64,000 nucleotides of DNA from Ulota crispa (GCA_963920765.1 OY987246.1:19402868-19466867); one strand, 5' to 3'; shown: positions 11,361-24,518, counted from the stretch's first letter. The notes: generated by a model from the sequence alone, not told the origin. Made by a program: numbers and translations.

Positions 11361-11485
11361 TCAACACCCAAAATTTGACATTTCTTTGTCACTCAAGATT
11401 TGATATTTCTTTGTCACCCAAATTTTGATGTATGTCTGACACTCAAAATTTAATGTCTACTTGTCACTCAATATTTGAAATAGTC
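11361..11485. repeat. Degenerate 25-bp minisatellite, about five units
   Basis: Units of about 25 bp of the form 'tcactcaagatttgatatttctttg' in diverged variants follow one another. No coding role is apparent. Confidence 0.7.
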
Positions 11486-11822
11486 AAAAATGGAAAGAGG
11501 GGAAGGAGAGGAAAAGGCAATGAAAGGGATTGTGAAAAGTTACCTCAAAAGTTATTGAAAATGAAAAGAGACATTGCTCATACAGCGTGTAAGGCATATG
11601 TGTTGTTTATTAAATAAGAGGGATATATGTCAAAAAAATTTGAAAAACCAAAGAATAAAAGCTCCCAAACTTTAAAAGTTGTGCAGGCTCATGTCTTGTG
11701 TACCAATTTTGAGTTCCCCCATATCACGTGTCTATCTTTGAGTTTATTTGAGGGACATGTCAAAGGACAAAATATCTCCCCACGTTTCTTTAGAAGTTTC
11801 CAAACACAAAACTTCTTGTTAA

Positions 11823-12744
11823 CCCCGGAAGGACCATGCTCTTTATTTTGTCAAAAGACACTCAAAATTGCCACTTCTATGGCAAAGAGTAAAAAAGTTT
11901 GAAGATTGGTCTTTTTGCATATCTAACTGTAGGATCTTGTACTAGACTTGTATAAGAATGTGTTATGCAAAACTTAAAAACTTTGACTGCACAAATTGCA
12001 AGATATTTGTGTTTAAAGTGTAAAAAACAAGCTTTTTTGCACCTTGCACAATTAGATTATTTGACTTTGAACTTTTTTAACTTAAAATTTTTGCACAATG
12101 GAGTTTTGAGGTTTGTTTTTTTATGGTGGGGAATTGAGTTGAGAATCTTTGGAAAAAAACCAAAACAAAAAATACTTAATTTTTGTTCTTAAAAAAACAT
12201 TAAATAGAAGAAGGTTTGAGACTGAACAAAATCTTACATTGTTAATAACCTTGCAATGGAATTGAATCACAATAATCCCAATGGTGAGATTGTTCTAGCA
12301 AACAATCTTCATCCTTTCCTGTAGTTTATTTTGCAAAAATGTTAAAATTTGCATTCAAAAATGAAGTTTATAAGTTATTTTTTTAGAGCAAAACCACACC
12401 TACCCGCAAACTAAAACTTCTCATAACTTTCATCTCATCTATTAGAATTGAATGATTCAAAGCTCTCCACGTCTATATAAGTCTAAAGAACCTATTTCAT
12501 ATTTTTATTTAAAAATAAACAAAAATTTTAAAGGAGTTTTTGGCTACTCGATCTCGCATGTTTTTAGAAAGTCATGCATAACTTCTTCAATAAATGTTGG
12601 AATGAAGAAAAAATTACATTCCCACGTAGATCTTCAAATTCCTCACCTTCAATAAAAATTTCAGAAAATTGCGCAATTTAGTTTAACCATAGGTACATGC
12701 CCAAAATCCAATTGTCCCTAAGGGGACAATTGGTCCTTTAGGGG
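11823..12744. mobile_element. TTAA-family element, 920-bp subfamily, 922 bp
   Basis: It starts CCCCGGAAGGACCATG and ends GGTCCTTTAGGGG between TTAA copies (11819-11822 and 12745-12748). The interior matches, over almost its whole length, the elements at 23457-24377 and 28581-29502 (opposite orientation) and 30446-31341 (same orientation); a marker is 'gacactcaaaattgccactt' near the left end. The right 250 bp match the arms of the 720-bp foldback subfamily. No transposase frame is present. Confidence 0.88.
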
Positions 12745-12748
12745 TTAA

Positions 12749-15639
12749 CCAATGATACCTTACAACATTATGCTTTGTGGAAACATCAAATACAAAAGTG
12801 ATATACTTTTAGGCTAGTAGAACCTGATCTTATAAACAACAGATTTGGTCATTCATATGTAAAATCATTCACTCTTTGCATCAATAAATGCTTTTTGGTT
12901 ATAGGCATGGTTTTTCAGGGAATATGACACATTTCACGTTTGTTTCAAATTATAACCATCCTTTCTTGAACTTGTGTAAATCTCACTTGTGACCTTTCGT
13001 ATGTCATGTGGTATTTTCAAAATTCTTGTAAAAAGTATTCTACCATTATGCACAATAGATTTTCACTTTTTAAAATCCAATGTTGTAATCCAAAAGACTT
13101 CTTTTATTTGGTTGACATGATAAAGAAATAGATACTTTGATCTATATAAGCATCAAGAGGTTATTAATGAGTAGATGAATTAAAAAATGCTAATATATGG
13201 TTTTAACTAAAATATCCAAGAACCTCATTTACTAACATGGATGTAAAGTCGAGAACACAAAGAGTACCACTTCTAAGGATAGGGTGATATAAATCTATGT
13301 TCCTTGCAGATTATGTTTGACAACCAAATTCCTCGTGCATATAGGTGATTAGGTCGAAGAAAAAAATGGAAATTAGAAACTTAAATTGGAAAAACGGTGA
13401 TGATTCCACCAATCAAATTTTAGTATAGGCACATTTGGTTTGTAAAATCAAATAACGCACATAATGTTATTTAGCTAGTCGATAAATCTTGCCATAATCA
13501 GGAGAAAAACATTTTGTAGTTGCCGAAAGTTTTGCGGCAAACAAACTAGCATCATGCATGCTAAGTATACATGGACTACGTTTTACTTCAGTTAACCCCT
13601 AAAGGATGTTGCCTACCAAAAGTGTTGTATGTATTTGTAGGAGAATCATTTAGTACTTGAAAAAAAAAGGTTACAATAAATGTCAAAAATTCTCCAAAAA
13701 TTCTAGTTAACTAGTATTATGTTTCTGATTTGGCTTGAAATTTACAACTCCAGTGGGATTCACATGCTATCCAAATATTCCTCTTCTGTATACAACACGG
13801 GAGTCCGTATACAAAACAGCAACATCTTTGAGGGTAGAGGATGGCACTGGCAGTCATGTTTCAAGGACATGGCTGAAAGTTTTTTTCATGTACCTAGAAT
13901 GTCATTTAATGACTGATCTTTGTCAGTGTTATTCAAATACTCAACGTCTTTTGGGAGTTCACAAAAACCCATCCTTTACTTGATGACCCTGACACCTTGT
14001 TTCTGGGTCAGGGACTCAGGGTAAAATAGGTTCGTCAATATGAATAAAGGATAAAGGTATTTCGGAGTTGGTCAATTTTACTGAATCCCGGTTTCTGGAT
14101 CCAAATGCATATTTCCCGGCAATTTCCAATTTCGATCTCCTAATACTAAATTTTAAAACTTCTACCACTTTGGCATGTGAAAAAGTGGAACTATTTCACC
14201 AAAGCTCCCGTCATTAAGTCCAGCTTGAGTTTTAGTGTGCTCTCATGTTTTGACATAACACACTAATAGGGAGTTTCAAAGCAATAAACGTCATATTTGT
14301 TAATTTGGGAAGAAACCTTGATTTTGGGAGTTTAAGGTGACCACCTTAAACTGAGCTCTAGGTGTAAGGTGAGTACAACTTGGGAATATGGTTTTCCCAA
14401 TTTAATGAATATGGCGGCATTGCCTCATTGGCACTAGCACATGGAGTGACTGATATGTTCATTGTTTGGCACTATGCAAACACGTTTTTTGAATTTCAAT
14501 TTGCACTAGCAAGAATCATCAAAGGAATGAATGTGAATTAAAAAAAGCATGATACAAACCAAAAATAGATGAAATTTTCAAAAGGCCACTACCTAAAAGG
14601 CCCCACATGATTATTTCCATATTTTGGAAGTCATGTAGAATCACCTCATTGGTTGCTTGGAATGGGGATCAAGTCATGTGGAAAAACACAATTGTTTGAA
14701 ACGTTCTCCCAAATTTATAACACTAATTGGGAAGCTTTCCCTCATTGACTTCATGCCTTTTTTCAAAATCTTTTATAATTTTTTGGTGGAAGTTGAAGCA
14801 ACATAATATGCCCCAAATATAAGACACCAAGCGCCTTCCAACCGTGACCTTTTCCAAAGTCTTTTAGAGTTTTTTGGTGGAAGTTGAAGCAATAAAAGAA
14901 TGCCCCAAATATATAACACCAAATTGCCCTATAATCATGTGTTGGAAAATCAACAAAATGCCAAGTGCCTCCTAACAAAGTATCAAAGAATAGCATTGTG
15001 ATGATGCCAATTACTATTTTTTATTTCACAAAAGGATCAAAATAACAATACACAAGAGTTAGATTATAGACCAGTTGTGAAATGCTATTTTTTATAAAGT
15101 TGAATATTGCATTACCCACACAAGTTCAACTTCCCAAAGTGTGTGCATGTATGCTAGTATTCTATAAATGTGTCTAAAGAACATTAGTTTGAACTCACGT
15201 TGGAGAAGTACACAAGAGCTCCTTCACAATGATGTGTCACATTTGGTAATGCAGACCTTTTGCACATGTCTCAACCAAATTTAGTTTTCCCCAATCCAAT
15301 TCTTTCTTTAGGAGAAGAGTATAGATTTCTCGATGTGGTTTCAATAATAGTTTCTTGTAGTTTTTTTTGTTTTCTCACACAAAAAGAGCTCATGCTTGCA
15401 CTTTTTGCATTTTGTTGGGTGCGCTCAACCTTTTTAATTTTCTCATGAGAAGACACAATTTGTATGCAAAAATTTACAATTTGCAAGAAAACACGCCTTG
15501 AAAATTTTATGTTTTCTCCAAACCCTCTAATCAAGAGTCTCTAGATTATAGTTATACAGAAAATTTACCTCACCACCAAAAGCTTGTAAATATGGCAAGT
15601 GGAGTAACTGATTGTGCTTTTGAAGTTACTTGCATGCAT
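12749..15639. other. Intergenic DNA, no gene seen
   Basis: AT-rich DNA. A TTAA-family left terminus (TTAACCCCTAAAGGATG) lies at 13592-13606, with a weak possible partner near 13970. A ~68-bp segment around 'ttttttggtggaagttgaag' occurs twice (about 14763-14830 and 14853-14921), a local tandem duplication. Short open frames carry no recognisable domain. Confidence 0.5.
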
Positions 15640-15648
15640 TTGCTTTTA

Positions 15649-16049
15649 GGGAATTATTAAAGCAACACCCTAAATTGCTAACGAGACACTCTTCTGAGCA
15701 TGAAATTTGATAATTTAGTGCTATTTTTGATTTATTAAAAGGTCCATCATTCATTCAATCACAACATTATCACATCCTTGAAAGAAAACATGACAAACAT
15801 AAAAAATGGAAATATTATTGTACCAATACTATTTTTTGATATATTTTTGCTTTAGGTAACTCAAAAGTCTTATATTTTTAGTTTGAAAGTTAAACACACC
15901 TATTCTTTAGTATAGTCTTAGAATGATAAAGGTGAAACAAATTTTTTGATTCAAATTAAAAAATCAACAAAATCAACATTAAAAATCACATTTTCATGCT
16001 CAGAGGGGGTGTCCCGTTAGCAATTTAGGGTGTCGCTGTAGTAATTCCC
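15649..16049. mobile_element. Mutator-like MITE, 401 bp, perfect 9-bp target duplication
   Basis: The ends are inverted repeats of about 58 bp beginning GGGAATTATTAAAGCAACAC and ending in its imperfect inverse (GTAGTAATTCCC). The element is flanked by an exact 9-bp direct repeat, TTGCTTTTA, at 15640-15648 and 16050-16058. A 9-bp duplication with a GGGAA terminus is typical of Mutator-like elements. There is no coding capacity. Confidence 0.88.
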
Positions 16050-16208
16050 TTGCTTTTAATCTCTAAAGAACCAAAGTTCCCTAAGAGGACAAAACAGATT
16101 TTGGGTAGGCTTGTGCTAGGACAATTTTTGACCAAATAGTTTGAAATCTCTTCACGAGAGAGGATTTGTAAATGCTATGTAGCAATATAATATTATTAGA
16201 ATTGATAC

Positions 16209-16639
16209 AGTGCTTGCCACCATAAACCAACAAACATTTGGCCACAAAATGTCAAATAGTGGTCAACTTTGGGTGCTATCACTGTCTTTTTGACAAATGA
16301 CAATTCCAATCCGTTTTTGTAACTTTTTTCCTAAGATCTCCTTGCTTAAAGTTACGAAGAGTTTCAACTTATTGAGGGTTGTTATGAATAGTTCATATAG
16401 CTTTCAGATCTTTGTTGTTTTCTGTTGTAATAGCCTTCAATAAGTTGAAGTTTCTTTGTAATTTTAAGTCTCTCAATAACCTAATTCTCTTTGTAACTTT
16501 AAGCAAGGAGATCTTAGGAAAAATGTTACAAAAACATATTGGAATTATCATTTGTCAAAAAGATGGTGATAGGACCCAAAGTTGACCACTATTTGACATT
16601 TTGTGGCCAAATGTTTGTTGGTTTATGGTGGCACGCACT
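16209..16639. mobile_element. 431-bp foldback (long inverted repeat)
   Basis: The left arm runs from AGTGCTTGCCACCATAAACC at 16209 and is mirrored by GGTTTATGGTGGCACGCACT ending at 16639. Pairing extends inward with few mismatches through blocks such as 'ttttgtggccaaatgtttg' and 'taagcaaggagatcttagg', so arms are about 150 bp or more and the centre is also partly self-complementary. It is probably a foldback-type DNA element. If transcribed it would form a long hairpin able to feed small-RNA production. I see no certain target duplication. Confidence 0.75.
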
Positions 16640-19600
16640 ATAGTAGGGTGGGAAAGTGATGGGTGTTTGTGGGAGATGTTTGCTTAGAGGAGCAAATTGG
16701 GCATGCCATTTTCCATTGATTTTTCTCAAAGGCAGGCAAAGCAAGCAACTTTGCCAAGAGATGGGGAAAGGCAGAAGCACCCATAAGCAACACTAGCCGT
16801 TTAGCATCATCTAAAATTAAACCTAAAAGTAAGCACTCGTGCACCCAAACAAGACATGCAAGTTGACATAAGGAAACATAAATTGTGTAAGTGACGATTT
16901 ATGATTGAGTTTGACATGGTCTTTTTGTTGTCGCTTTTTCAAGAGTTTAGTATCCACAATAGGTCAATTTAGGGAGTTACCTTCAACAATTCATAGTTCA
17001 TTAATACAATCTCAGAAATTCCAAAAACGAATTTGCTTGAATCTGTACCCATTCCCTGAGCCAGATCCTGAGAAGCACATGCCATTACATTCTCAAAAGA
17101 CCCTTCAAATTACCACATCTGACGTAAGTGGTGCTTCTACCTTAGTGGGTTGGAAAATGAGTGCAAGCTAGCACAATGCAGTTAGCGAGGCAAAACTGCT
17201 AGGCACAAGTGGGAAAAGAGCGGAAGTTGAGGTATGCCACAATTGGGTCATGCTAGAGGGGAGTAGCCATTAGAAGAGTAGTGACTAGAGGAGTAGGGAG
17301 AAAACGGAATGTATGTTCTCAACAATCAAACAAGCATGGGAACACAATAAGAACGCATAGAAAACAATTTAGGACCCTTTGTTTGTGTTAGTCCTGAGCA
17401 TTAGTATATTTGATATGTACGTTAGCCTTTGAACTACAATAGCCAATAAAGATTTGTTCTTTTTTCAATTTTTTTTTGGTAGTTGTCAATAAAGCTAAAT
17501 TCGTCCAATTCATGACTTAAGGTATCCACACCCATAATCGTGAATTTAAGGGTTCTAGGGTATATACCTCGATCGAACAAGCTTGCAAATAATATTGCTA
17601 GATCAGCAATAAGGAATGAAAAATATTGGCATCAATTTCAAAGTTTCAATTGCAAGTATTTGTTCACAAAGACTTTTCAAGTCCAAAATCATTGAAAATG
17701 TAAAGCCATGTATAAGAGATGCTAAAAACAAGGCTTGTTGGTTCTTAAATAGTGAAATGGGGCACTCAAAATTACCATGTTAGTCACTCATAACCATCAC
17801 TTTATCACCCATAACCATCACTCCATCACCCATAACTGTTCAATTTTGCATTTATTAGGCCTTGACTTTGCCAGTAACGCCCATGGGGACAGTCACAATA
17901 AGCAATGTTGCTATCTTAATTTTAATTTTTCAAAGAAATCTTTAGAAACTAGCTCTACAAAATATCTTAGTTTAATGTGACTTTAAAGCTCATATTTGCA
18001 ATGCAAGTCATAATAGGATGTGTTCCATGTCTCCCTTGGCAATAAAAACTTATGGACATACGCCTAATATGATTTAGAGCACGTTTGGCCAATATCTTCA
18101 GTCATGGTTGTTACTTTGGGCAAGATTTAGCTATTGGATAGCACAAGTGGACACACAAAACAAACAACAAGGACATGCGTGTCCATTCCTTTGTGTTTTA
18201 GGACATTTTAAGGGTTTATGACCTAAAATAGGAAGAATCAAATTATCATTTTTCATTTTAGTGCTTGATATGGCTTTAAATCTACCTTTTGACTTTGTGC
18301 TAGCAACAATAGGTGTTACCAACATGTACAAAGTAAGTTTTTTTGTCATTTTTAAAAGTCAACTACAAATTACCTACATCAAAGTATCAAACAATTGGGC
18401 ACTTTGAACATATGGGCAAGTAGACACACACACAGTCCAATGTGACAACCACGACTTCAACATCTATAGTGCACAAAATGTTCACAACATGTAGTAAAAA
18501 GGGACTTGAAAATTTTGACAAATACCAAAAAAATCTTTTATATTAACTTCATATGATCATATCTCTAAATTTATATAACCAAATTTCACCAAAATTTCAC
18601 CTTATCTTCTTGCATAAATTGAATGCAAGATCTTACTATTAAATTTGTACAAAATAAAATAAGAAATTGTTATTGGGATCAAATAACTAATTATGACAAT
18701 TTTAAGGGTTTCTAAGAAGAAGAAAAAAAGACTTGGTCCTTTAGGGGTTAACACTCATTAAAACCTCTTTAAATTGGTTGACGCTTGTTGACCCTAATAG
18801 TAGGTTTGGAAAAGGAATAAAGAATGTAAAGAACAAAAAAGAAAGGAAGGACGAAAGAAAAAAAAAGGAAGAAAGAAAAGAAGAGAGAAAGGACAGAATC
18901 TTAGTCAAGCTCTATGAATAGATCTGTCACTTCAATATTGTGTCAAAGTGGGGTTTCAACAAAGTTTTTTCTAAGAACTAATCCGATGTAAACTCCTTTA
19001 AATAAAAATGGCTTTTTCTTTGTAAAAACATTAGCAAAGTTTTGAGTCTTCCAAGAACCCCTTACAAAGTCTCTACAAGGGTATTACAACATGACTATAC
19101 TTACTACAACAAACAAATCACTAATCCCCTATTTTTGTTCACTTTTTGAAATCAATGCAATCATGAAAAATATATTAATATGCTATCTCTATTGGACAAA
19201 AATTATGGATATAAATGTACAATAGGACTATAAATTTTACTTTACTCTATTTCAGTAGATGAGTGAAGTACTTAGATAGTGAGTAGTGAGTACATTTACA
19301 TGTTATGAGTACAATGTCTTTTTTATTATTTAGGGTTGTGCATGTGGCTCAGGTCCTTCATACAAAGTAACAATGAATATAAGTGTCCTTTTCTTGTACT
19401 CACGCTAGCCAACTAATAACTTGGTTTGTCAAACCTTAGGGGCTCTTGGAGGGCTGAAAACTTGCTAATGCATGTCGAAGTAGCATCTCCCAAAGAACGT
19501 TTCATAATGGATATATTGCAAAGAAAAAGGTATGAATCTTGAAAGTCAGCACCTTACGTGCACCTAATTTGTATCTTTTGAGGAAAATACTATCCATTCG

Positions 19601-21019
19601 GCATTTGTCTTTTGCACTCATCCACGCAATTTAATTACTCAGCAAGTGCTTTACAACATTTCAAGAGAAGTATGATGAAAACTTTGCAGCGTTGTCAATA
19701 AAGACAAGGAAAAAAGCAGTGGTAAGGGAAAGTCTTGACCGAGTTAAAAATTCAAAGCACCAGTATGCACACGTGAAATTTATTGCAATTCTTATTTTTT
19801 AATCTTTGATCAGATTTTCATGATGCTCTTTCAATGCATGTTTTTGTAAAGAATTCATTTCTTTTTCTTGTTTCTCATTTGTGTCAACAAACACACATAT
19901 AATTCATACACACACATACACACATGTATAAATGGTTGTCAAATCAACCTCTCCAAACTCTTTGAACTTTTGGTTGGACAGTACCATAATTGAAGCCCGT
20001 AGATGATTGCTATTTTGCCTTTAGAAACATGAAGCTTGTCATTTAGTTTTGTATAATTTGTGTCATTGTGGATAGGTCAAATTGTAGTGATGCTTTTTGT
20101 GGCAAACTCAAACAGAGCAGTCTTTAAGGTAGGAGGCTCATAAACCGACCATGTAAGGGCTGAAACTAAATTTTGGGGAGGTAGAACTTCTTGAAATATT
20201 TTTCAGTAAAATTTCCTTGAAAGACAAGAAGAATGACACCTAAGCTAAGTTGTTTCATATTTTTTGAAGTTTTGTAAAATTAGTTATGAAATTTTGAAGT
20301 TGAAGTGGCATAGGGTTCTAAAACCGCTCATCTCCTCAAATGTACACCGCTTGTACACTTTGGAAAATCTATAAAAGAAAACGTGTATAGAATGAGAACA
20401 TTTTGGAGGGTGAGCGGTTTTAGAGCGGTGACGGATTTCGAGCCTTCTACCTTCTTCTTCTATGAAAACATAGGGGCGCAACATTAACGTATTGAATTGA
20501 ATACTTGTTGTGAGCAATTTTGTAGTAAGAAATGATATGAATAACAAAAAATTTGGCTGCTAAGAACATTTTGTGTTTACTAGTCTTTTTGTCAAAGTTC
20601 TTTAGTTTCGTACATGTGGAAATGAAAGAACACATAAAATCCCACTTGTAGAATTTTCCAACTTTGTTCACAAGAGAAGGGGAAATTGTGTCTTTGGCTA
20701 CAAACCATCATTAATCACATGATTTTAGCAGCACAGTTTCCACAACATAATTTCCATGACGGACATAACAAAATTAAGTGGATATAAGACCAAGTTTTAG
20801 TTACTCGCTAAGTTAGTTAATGCTTTTGTGTTGCAACATATTTGCTTTCTCTCCGTTTATTGTCATAAAGTTTTGTTGCAGATTTGTGTTGTCTTGGCTC
20901 TAGGTTATTGGTATTACAATCAGCTGCTTGGAAGTGCAAGTGATGTCTTTACGGATTAAAATGCAAAGCAGTGTTGACATTATTTAGGTTTAATTTTTGG
21001 GAATTTTTACAAAGTCCTC
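16640..21019. other. Intergenic DNA, no gene seen
   Basis: Mostly AT-rich sequence with only short open frames lacking recognisable domains. A lone TTAA-family right end (GGTCCTTTAGGGG then TTAA, 18735-18751) has no clear partner upstream. A purine-rich GA/GGA tract lies at about 18829-18895 and CA-rich microsatellite patches at about 19880-19925. A small inverted repeat at 20318-20423 is listed separately. Confidence 0.5.
20318..20423. repeat. 106-bp inverted repeat with CTAAAACCGCTC ends
   Basis: CTAAAACCGCTCATCTCC at the left is mirrored by GGAGGGTGAGCGGTTTTAG at the right; both are GC-richer than their surroundings. It has the form of a very short MITE or a hairpin. No target duplication is evident. 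Confidence 0.55.
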
Positions 21020-21023
21020 TTAA

Positions 21024-22045
21024 TCCCTAAATTCCAGGGGCGCTTTTATGGTTTTTAGAAGGCATTTTGTAACTTTTTGTATTGTTGTTGTAAGATCATT
21101 TTTAAATATTATAATAAAATTGTACCCGCATGATCTTGAATAAGGTTTTAAGATGGTGCTGCCAAAATCAAATTCCAAAAAAGTCACGTGGATGTTGAGA
21201 TGTTTATAATTGAGTGTGAATGTGTACAAAAATTTCTTGTTTTTTTGAAGCTACTCAAAACTTGTTATGTAAAAATGGTAACTTTTGGGTACAAAATTGG
21301 AAATTAACCACTTATGATGATTTTGTGTTTATTGTTGTTACTTCAAAACTGATAACTCACCTTCCAAAACCACAATCACAATTTCACAAATGAACATGCA
21401 TGGCAACAATAAAAGAGCTACAACCTAATATAGAGAAGTTATTTTAGTTCCAATCATAGGCCAAAGATCATTATGAACAAAGAAAATCTACTTGGTGGGT
21501 GAATTTGGAATTGTATAAAAAAGACATTCCAAGTGAAAATAGCCCAAAAACACTTTTGGAATTTATTAAATAATGAATTTTCAATAGAAAGGCCCTCATT
21601 GCCTAAGAGGAGATCTTGACTTTATTCTCAACTTGTTACTCATTTTTTCAATGTGGCAACTTGTCATAGGCTCTTTAGTGATACTATTCACCACATCTTT
21701 TAGTGTGCAGCACATATGCTTGTAGTTTAGCTTCCGCTAAAAATAAATGGAATGTAGTATGGAGAACTTTCAAATTGAACCTTGAAGCTAATTCAAATCT
21801 TAGCTTCTCCAAAATGTATATTATCACTACAAGAAAAATTGTTCAAATCAAATGAACGTGTCTGAAATGAAAATAACATCTGCAATGATAAAAAAAATGT
21901 CCAAATCAACATGTGAAAGTGACATAGAATGTCAAATTTGACATTGTTCCCTTGTTTTATATATATGTCAAATTCAAATATTAGCTTTCACTAAGGTCTC
22001 AAAATTTCTTGAACATTAAAATCCAGTGCCTTGAGCATTTAGGGG
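21024..22045. mobile_element. TTAA-family element, diverged, 1022 bp
   Basis: It begins TCCCTAAATTCC and ends GAGCATTTAGGGG, flanked by TTAA at 21020-21023 and 22046-22049. Only the outermost ~12 bp match the family consensus and I find no strong internal match to the other subfamilies, so the pairing of these two ends is an inference from spacing and target sequence. No transposase frame. Confidence 0.55.
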
Positions 22046-22049
22046 TTAA

Positions 22050-23283
22050 AGAGAGACAATTGTACAAGTTAAATGATGCAATAATCTTGAGTTCAACTCC
22101 TATCTTCACAATTTGATACAGGAAGAAGACGCGTTTAGGTGACTTTTTTTTTTCGTTTCTTTTGTTGGTCAAGCAACATGCACCCACGATGTAAGGAAGT
22201 AAAAGAAAAAATGGATAAAACGGATAAACTCATCCATGTGTGCACATTCATCCGTAACATCCACTGCTAACATGTTTCATCTAGAAATTGGCAAACCTGG
22301 TGTTTATTGAGAGGGATTTGGTAATTTTGTACTTTGTTTTCATCCCATTTGTTGAAGTGTTAGGGTAGCTAGTGTCAAAATGAGATAAGTTTGTGACAAA
22401 AACTTGCTTAGAAAACGGTTCATTGATACATCCTCATCATCTTAGGGTCGCACAAGGCAAGGTAGGCATTTTTAGACTAATGAAGAAGTAGAATGTATTT
22501 TTGTAGTATTCGGGGTCAACCATTGTACTCAAGGTTCTACGTAGTGTTCTAGTACAGATAACCTCTCCACCATTCAAGGACAACAGTTTGGACACTTTTG
22601 TTTTTAAAATCTAAGATTTGCCAATTTGAAACTAAACAAATAGATGAGTATTAAAGTTCAAGGAATTTATTTTTACTTAAATTGTAAATGCAGCCCCTTG
22701 TTTTTTACAAAATGCCATTTTGGATTTTTATTTTTTATTGTTTCTGTGGCCCAGTCCTTGCCCAGATATTTCCATAATTTCACAGTTTACAAGCAGAACA
22801 TTCCCATGTCCTTTACATGCGGGAGGTGGCTATATTGATATGTCTAAATTTCTATATTTATTTGGCTTTTTCACCATTTTCCTTCCAAAATTTAGGGGCT
22901 TTTATCTCAAACAGTAACTTGAGGCCCCAATTCAAGGACCAGGGGACCGACGGAATAAATTGACAATGACCCCATCAAGGAGTTATTAATTGTTTTTCCC
23001 ATTAGTAGAGCGACACGCACCCTGGAATGCATGCACGCAAGGAAAACATGGTTGGGGTCAGCACGTGGGCAGGTTCATCCATGCAATCAGTTTTTGTTAC
23101 TAACTTTCATCTAAGTATCGGCGAACCTAATGTTTTGTTGAGAGAGAGGATTTTGACAAATATCATTTGTCTATCTATTTTATGCATTTTATGTTAAGGT
23201 AGTAAGTGTCAAACGTGAAGTACGATTCTAACAAAGAAATTTTCCAACAAATAAGGTACGGCAAGAAGACCTAATTGCAACCA
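22050..23283. other. Intergenic DNA, no gene seen
   Basis: No coding pattern is convincing. The frames at 22644-22917 are short and unmatched. The segments near 22255-22345 and 23085-23170 share wording ('tttcatct', 'ttggc/tcggc', 'tgttt..ttgagagg'), a hint of a diverged local duplication of about 820 bp spacing. Confidence 0.4.
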
Positions 23284-24518
23284 GGAATTTTTTATGGGTA
23301 TCCCTAAAGTTTGTCATATTTATATACACACCCCTAGTTTTTCAGATATTGCACAAACATCCCTGAACCAAGGCATTTGTTTTATTGTTCATGCCACACC
23401 TTTCTCCTCTGTGCGCATGCTACTTCTTTTCCGTTTCATTGCACTCCTTGCTTTAACCCCTAAATCCCTGAGCCCTCGGGGGACAAATGGGATTTTGGGC
23501 AGGTACCTACAGCCTCAATTTTTGTCTTGATTTTTTGAAACTTTTTTTGAAGATTGGAAAACATTTAGCTTTTGGGGAATATAATTTTTATTCCAATCAA
23601 TGGCCAAAAGCAAAAGTTATGTCTAGATAAGCAAAAATTTATGCAAATTGGCCAGCAAAAAAAATTTACAAAAACTTGAGTTTTTTTCGTTTTTGTTTTT
23701 TTCCTCATAGGTTATAGTTTTTTCTACAACTGAAGCTTTGATCCATTCCATTTGGACTAGTTATGAGAAAGTTATGGACAATCTTGTTTCTTAAGCAGTT
23801 CAAGCATCTTTTTGAAAAAGTAACTTATAAACTTCATTTTTGAATGCAAGTTTAACATTTTTTCAAAAAAAATTGTTGGAAAGGGTGAAGTTTGCTTGCT
23901 AGAACAATCTCAACATTGGGATTATTGTGATTCAATTCCATTGCAAGGTTATTAACAATTTAAGTTTTTGTTCAATCTCATACCTTCTTCTACCTAATGT
24001 TTTTTTTTTAAGAATGAAAATTAAGTATTTTTTGTTTTGATTTTTTTCCAAAGATTCTCAACTCAATTTCCCACCATAAAAAAATAAACCTTAAAACTTT
24101 GTAGTGCAAAAATTTCAAGTTAAAAAAGTTCAAAGTCAAATAATCTAATCATGCAAGGTGCAAAAAAGTATGTTTTTTACACTTTGAATGCAAATATCTT
24201 GCAATTTGTGCGGTCAAAGTTTTTGAATTTTTGTTTCCACATTCTTATACTAGTTTAGTACAAGATCCTATGGTTAGATATGCAAAAAGACCAATCTTCA
24301 AACTTTTTTAGTCTTTGCCATAGAAGTGGCAGTTTTGAGTGTCTTTTGACAAAATAAAGGCCCCAAGGATTTAGGGGTCATTGGTCATGAAAAAAGTAGT
24401 GTGCATAGCAAAACAAACGTTTGAAAATTATGGTCCAAGGATATTTGTGCAATTTCTGAAAAACCAAAAATATCTATACAAATATGGAAACCTCAAGGAT
24501 ATCCATAACAAAATTCCC
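23284..24518. mobile_element. GGGAAAATTTCATGG-type foldback MITE interrupted by a TTAA element
   Basis: The outer parts (23284-23456 and 24378-24518) form one MITE of about 310 bp related to 37067-37386, 51743-52039 and 55434-55773: 'tatgggtatccctaaagttt' at the left pairs with 'cctcaaggatatccataac' at the right. A TTAA-family element (23457-24377) sits in its middle. The relative at 55434-55773 still has the uninterrupted middle, with TTTAAC at the insertion point when read on the other strand. Confidence 0.85.
23457..24377. mobile_element. TTAA-family element, 920-bp subfamily, nested in a MITE
   Basis: It starts CCCCTAAATCCCTGAGCCC after TTAA (23453-23456) and ends ATTTAGGGG, followed by TCATTGGTCATG. 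The interior matches 11823-12744 in inverted orientation and 28581-29502 in the same orientation. Comparison with the uninterrupted MITE at 55434-55773 shows the expected empty site CTTTAACATTGG; the right flank has since lost three bases (TTAACATT became TCATT). This dates the insertion after that of the host MITE. Confidence 0.9.

Larger units (their letters stand above)
10474..11818. other. Intergenic DNA with repeat fragments, no gene
   Basis: A ~240-bp segment at about 10530-10770 recurs at about 45150-45395 in the same orientation (shared blocks 'attctccattct' and 'gctcccat'), so it is a dispersed repeat of unknown type. A TIR element and a 25-bp minisatellite lie further right and are listed separately. 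Small open frames at 11432-11902 look like chance. Confidence 0.5.

Noticed and set aside
13592-13985. A complete 390-bp TTAA element
   Set aside because: The left end is good but the proposed right partner (CATCCTTTACTTGA) is too weak to accept.
17870-18751. Full TTAA element ending at 18747
   Set aside because: The right end is clear, but the only candidate left end (GTAACGCCCATGGGGAC) does not match the terminus.
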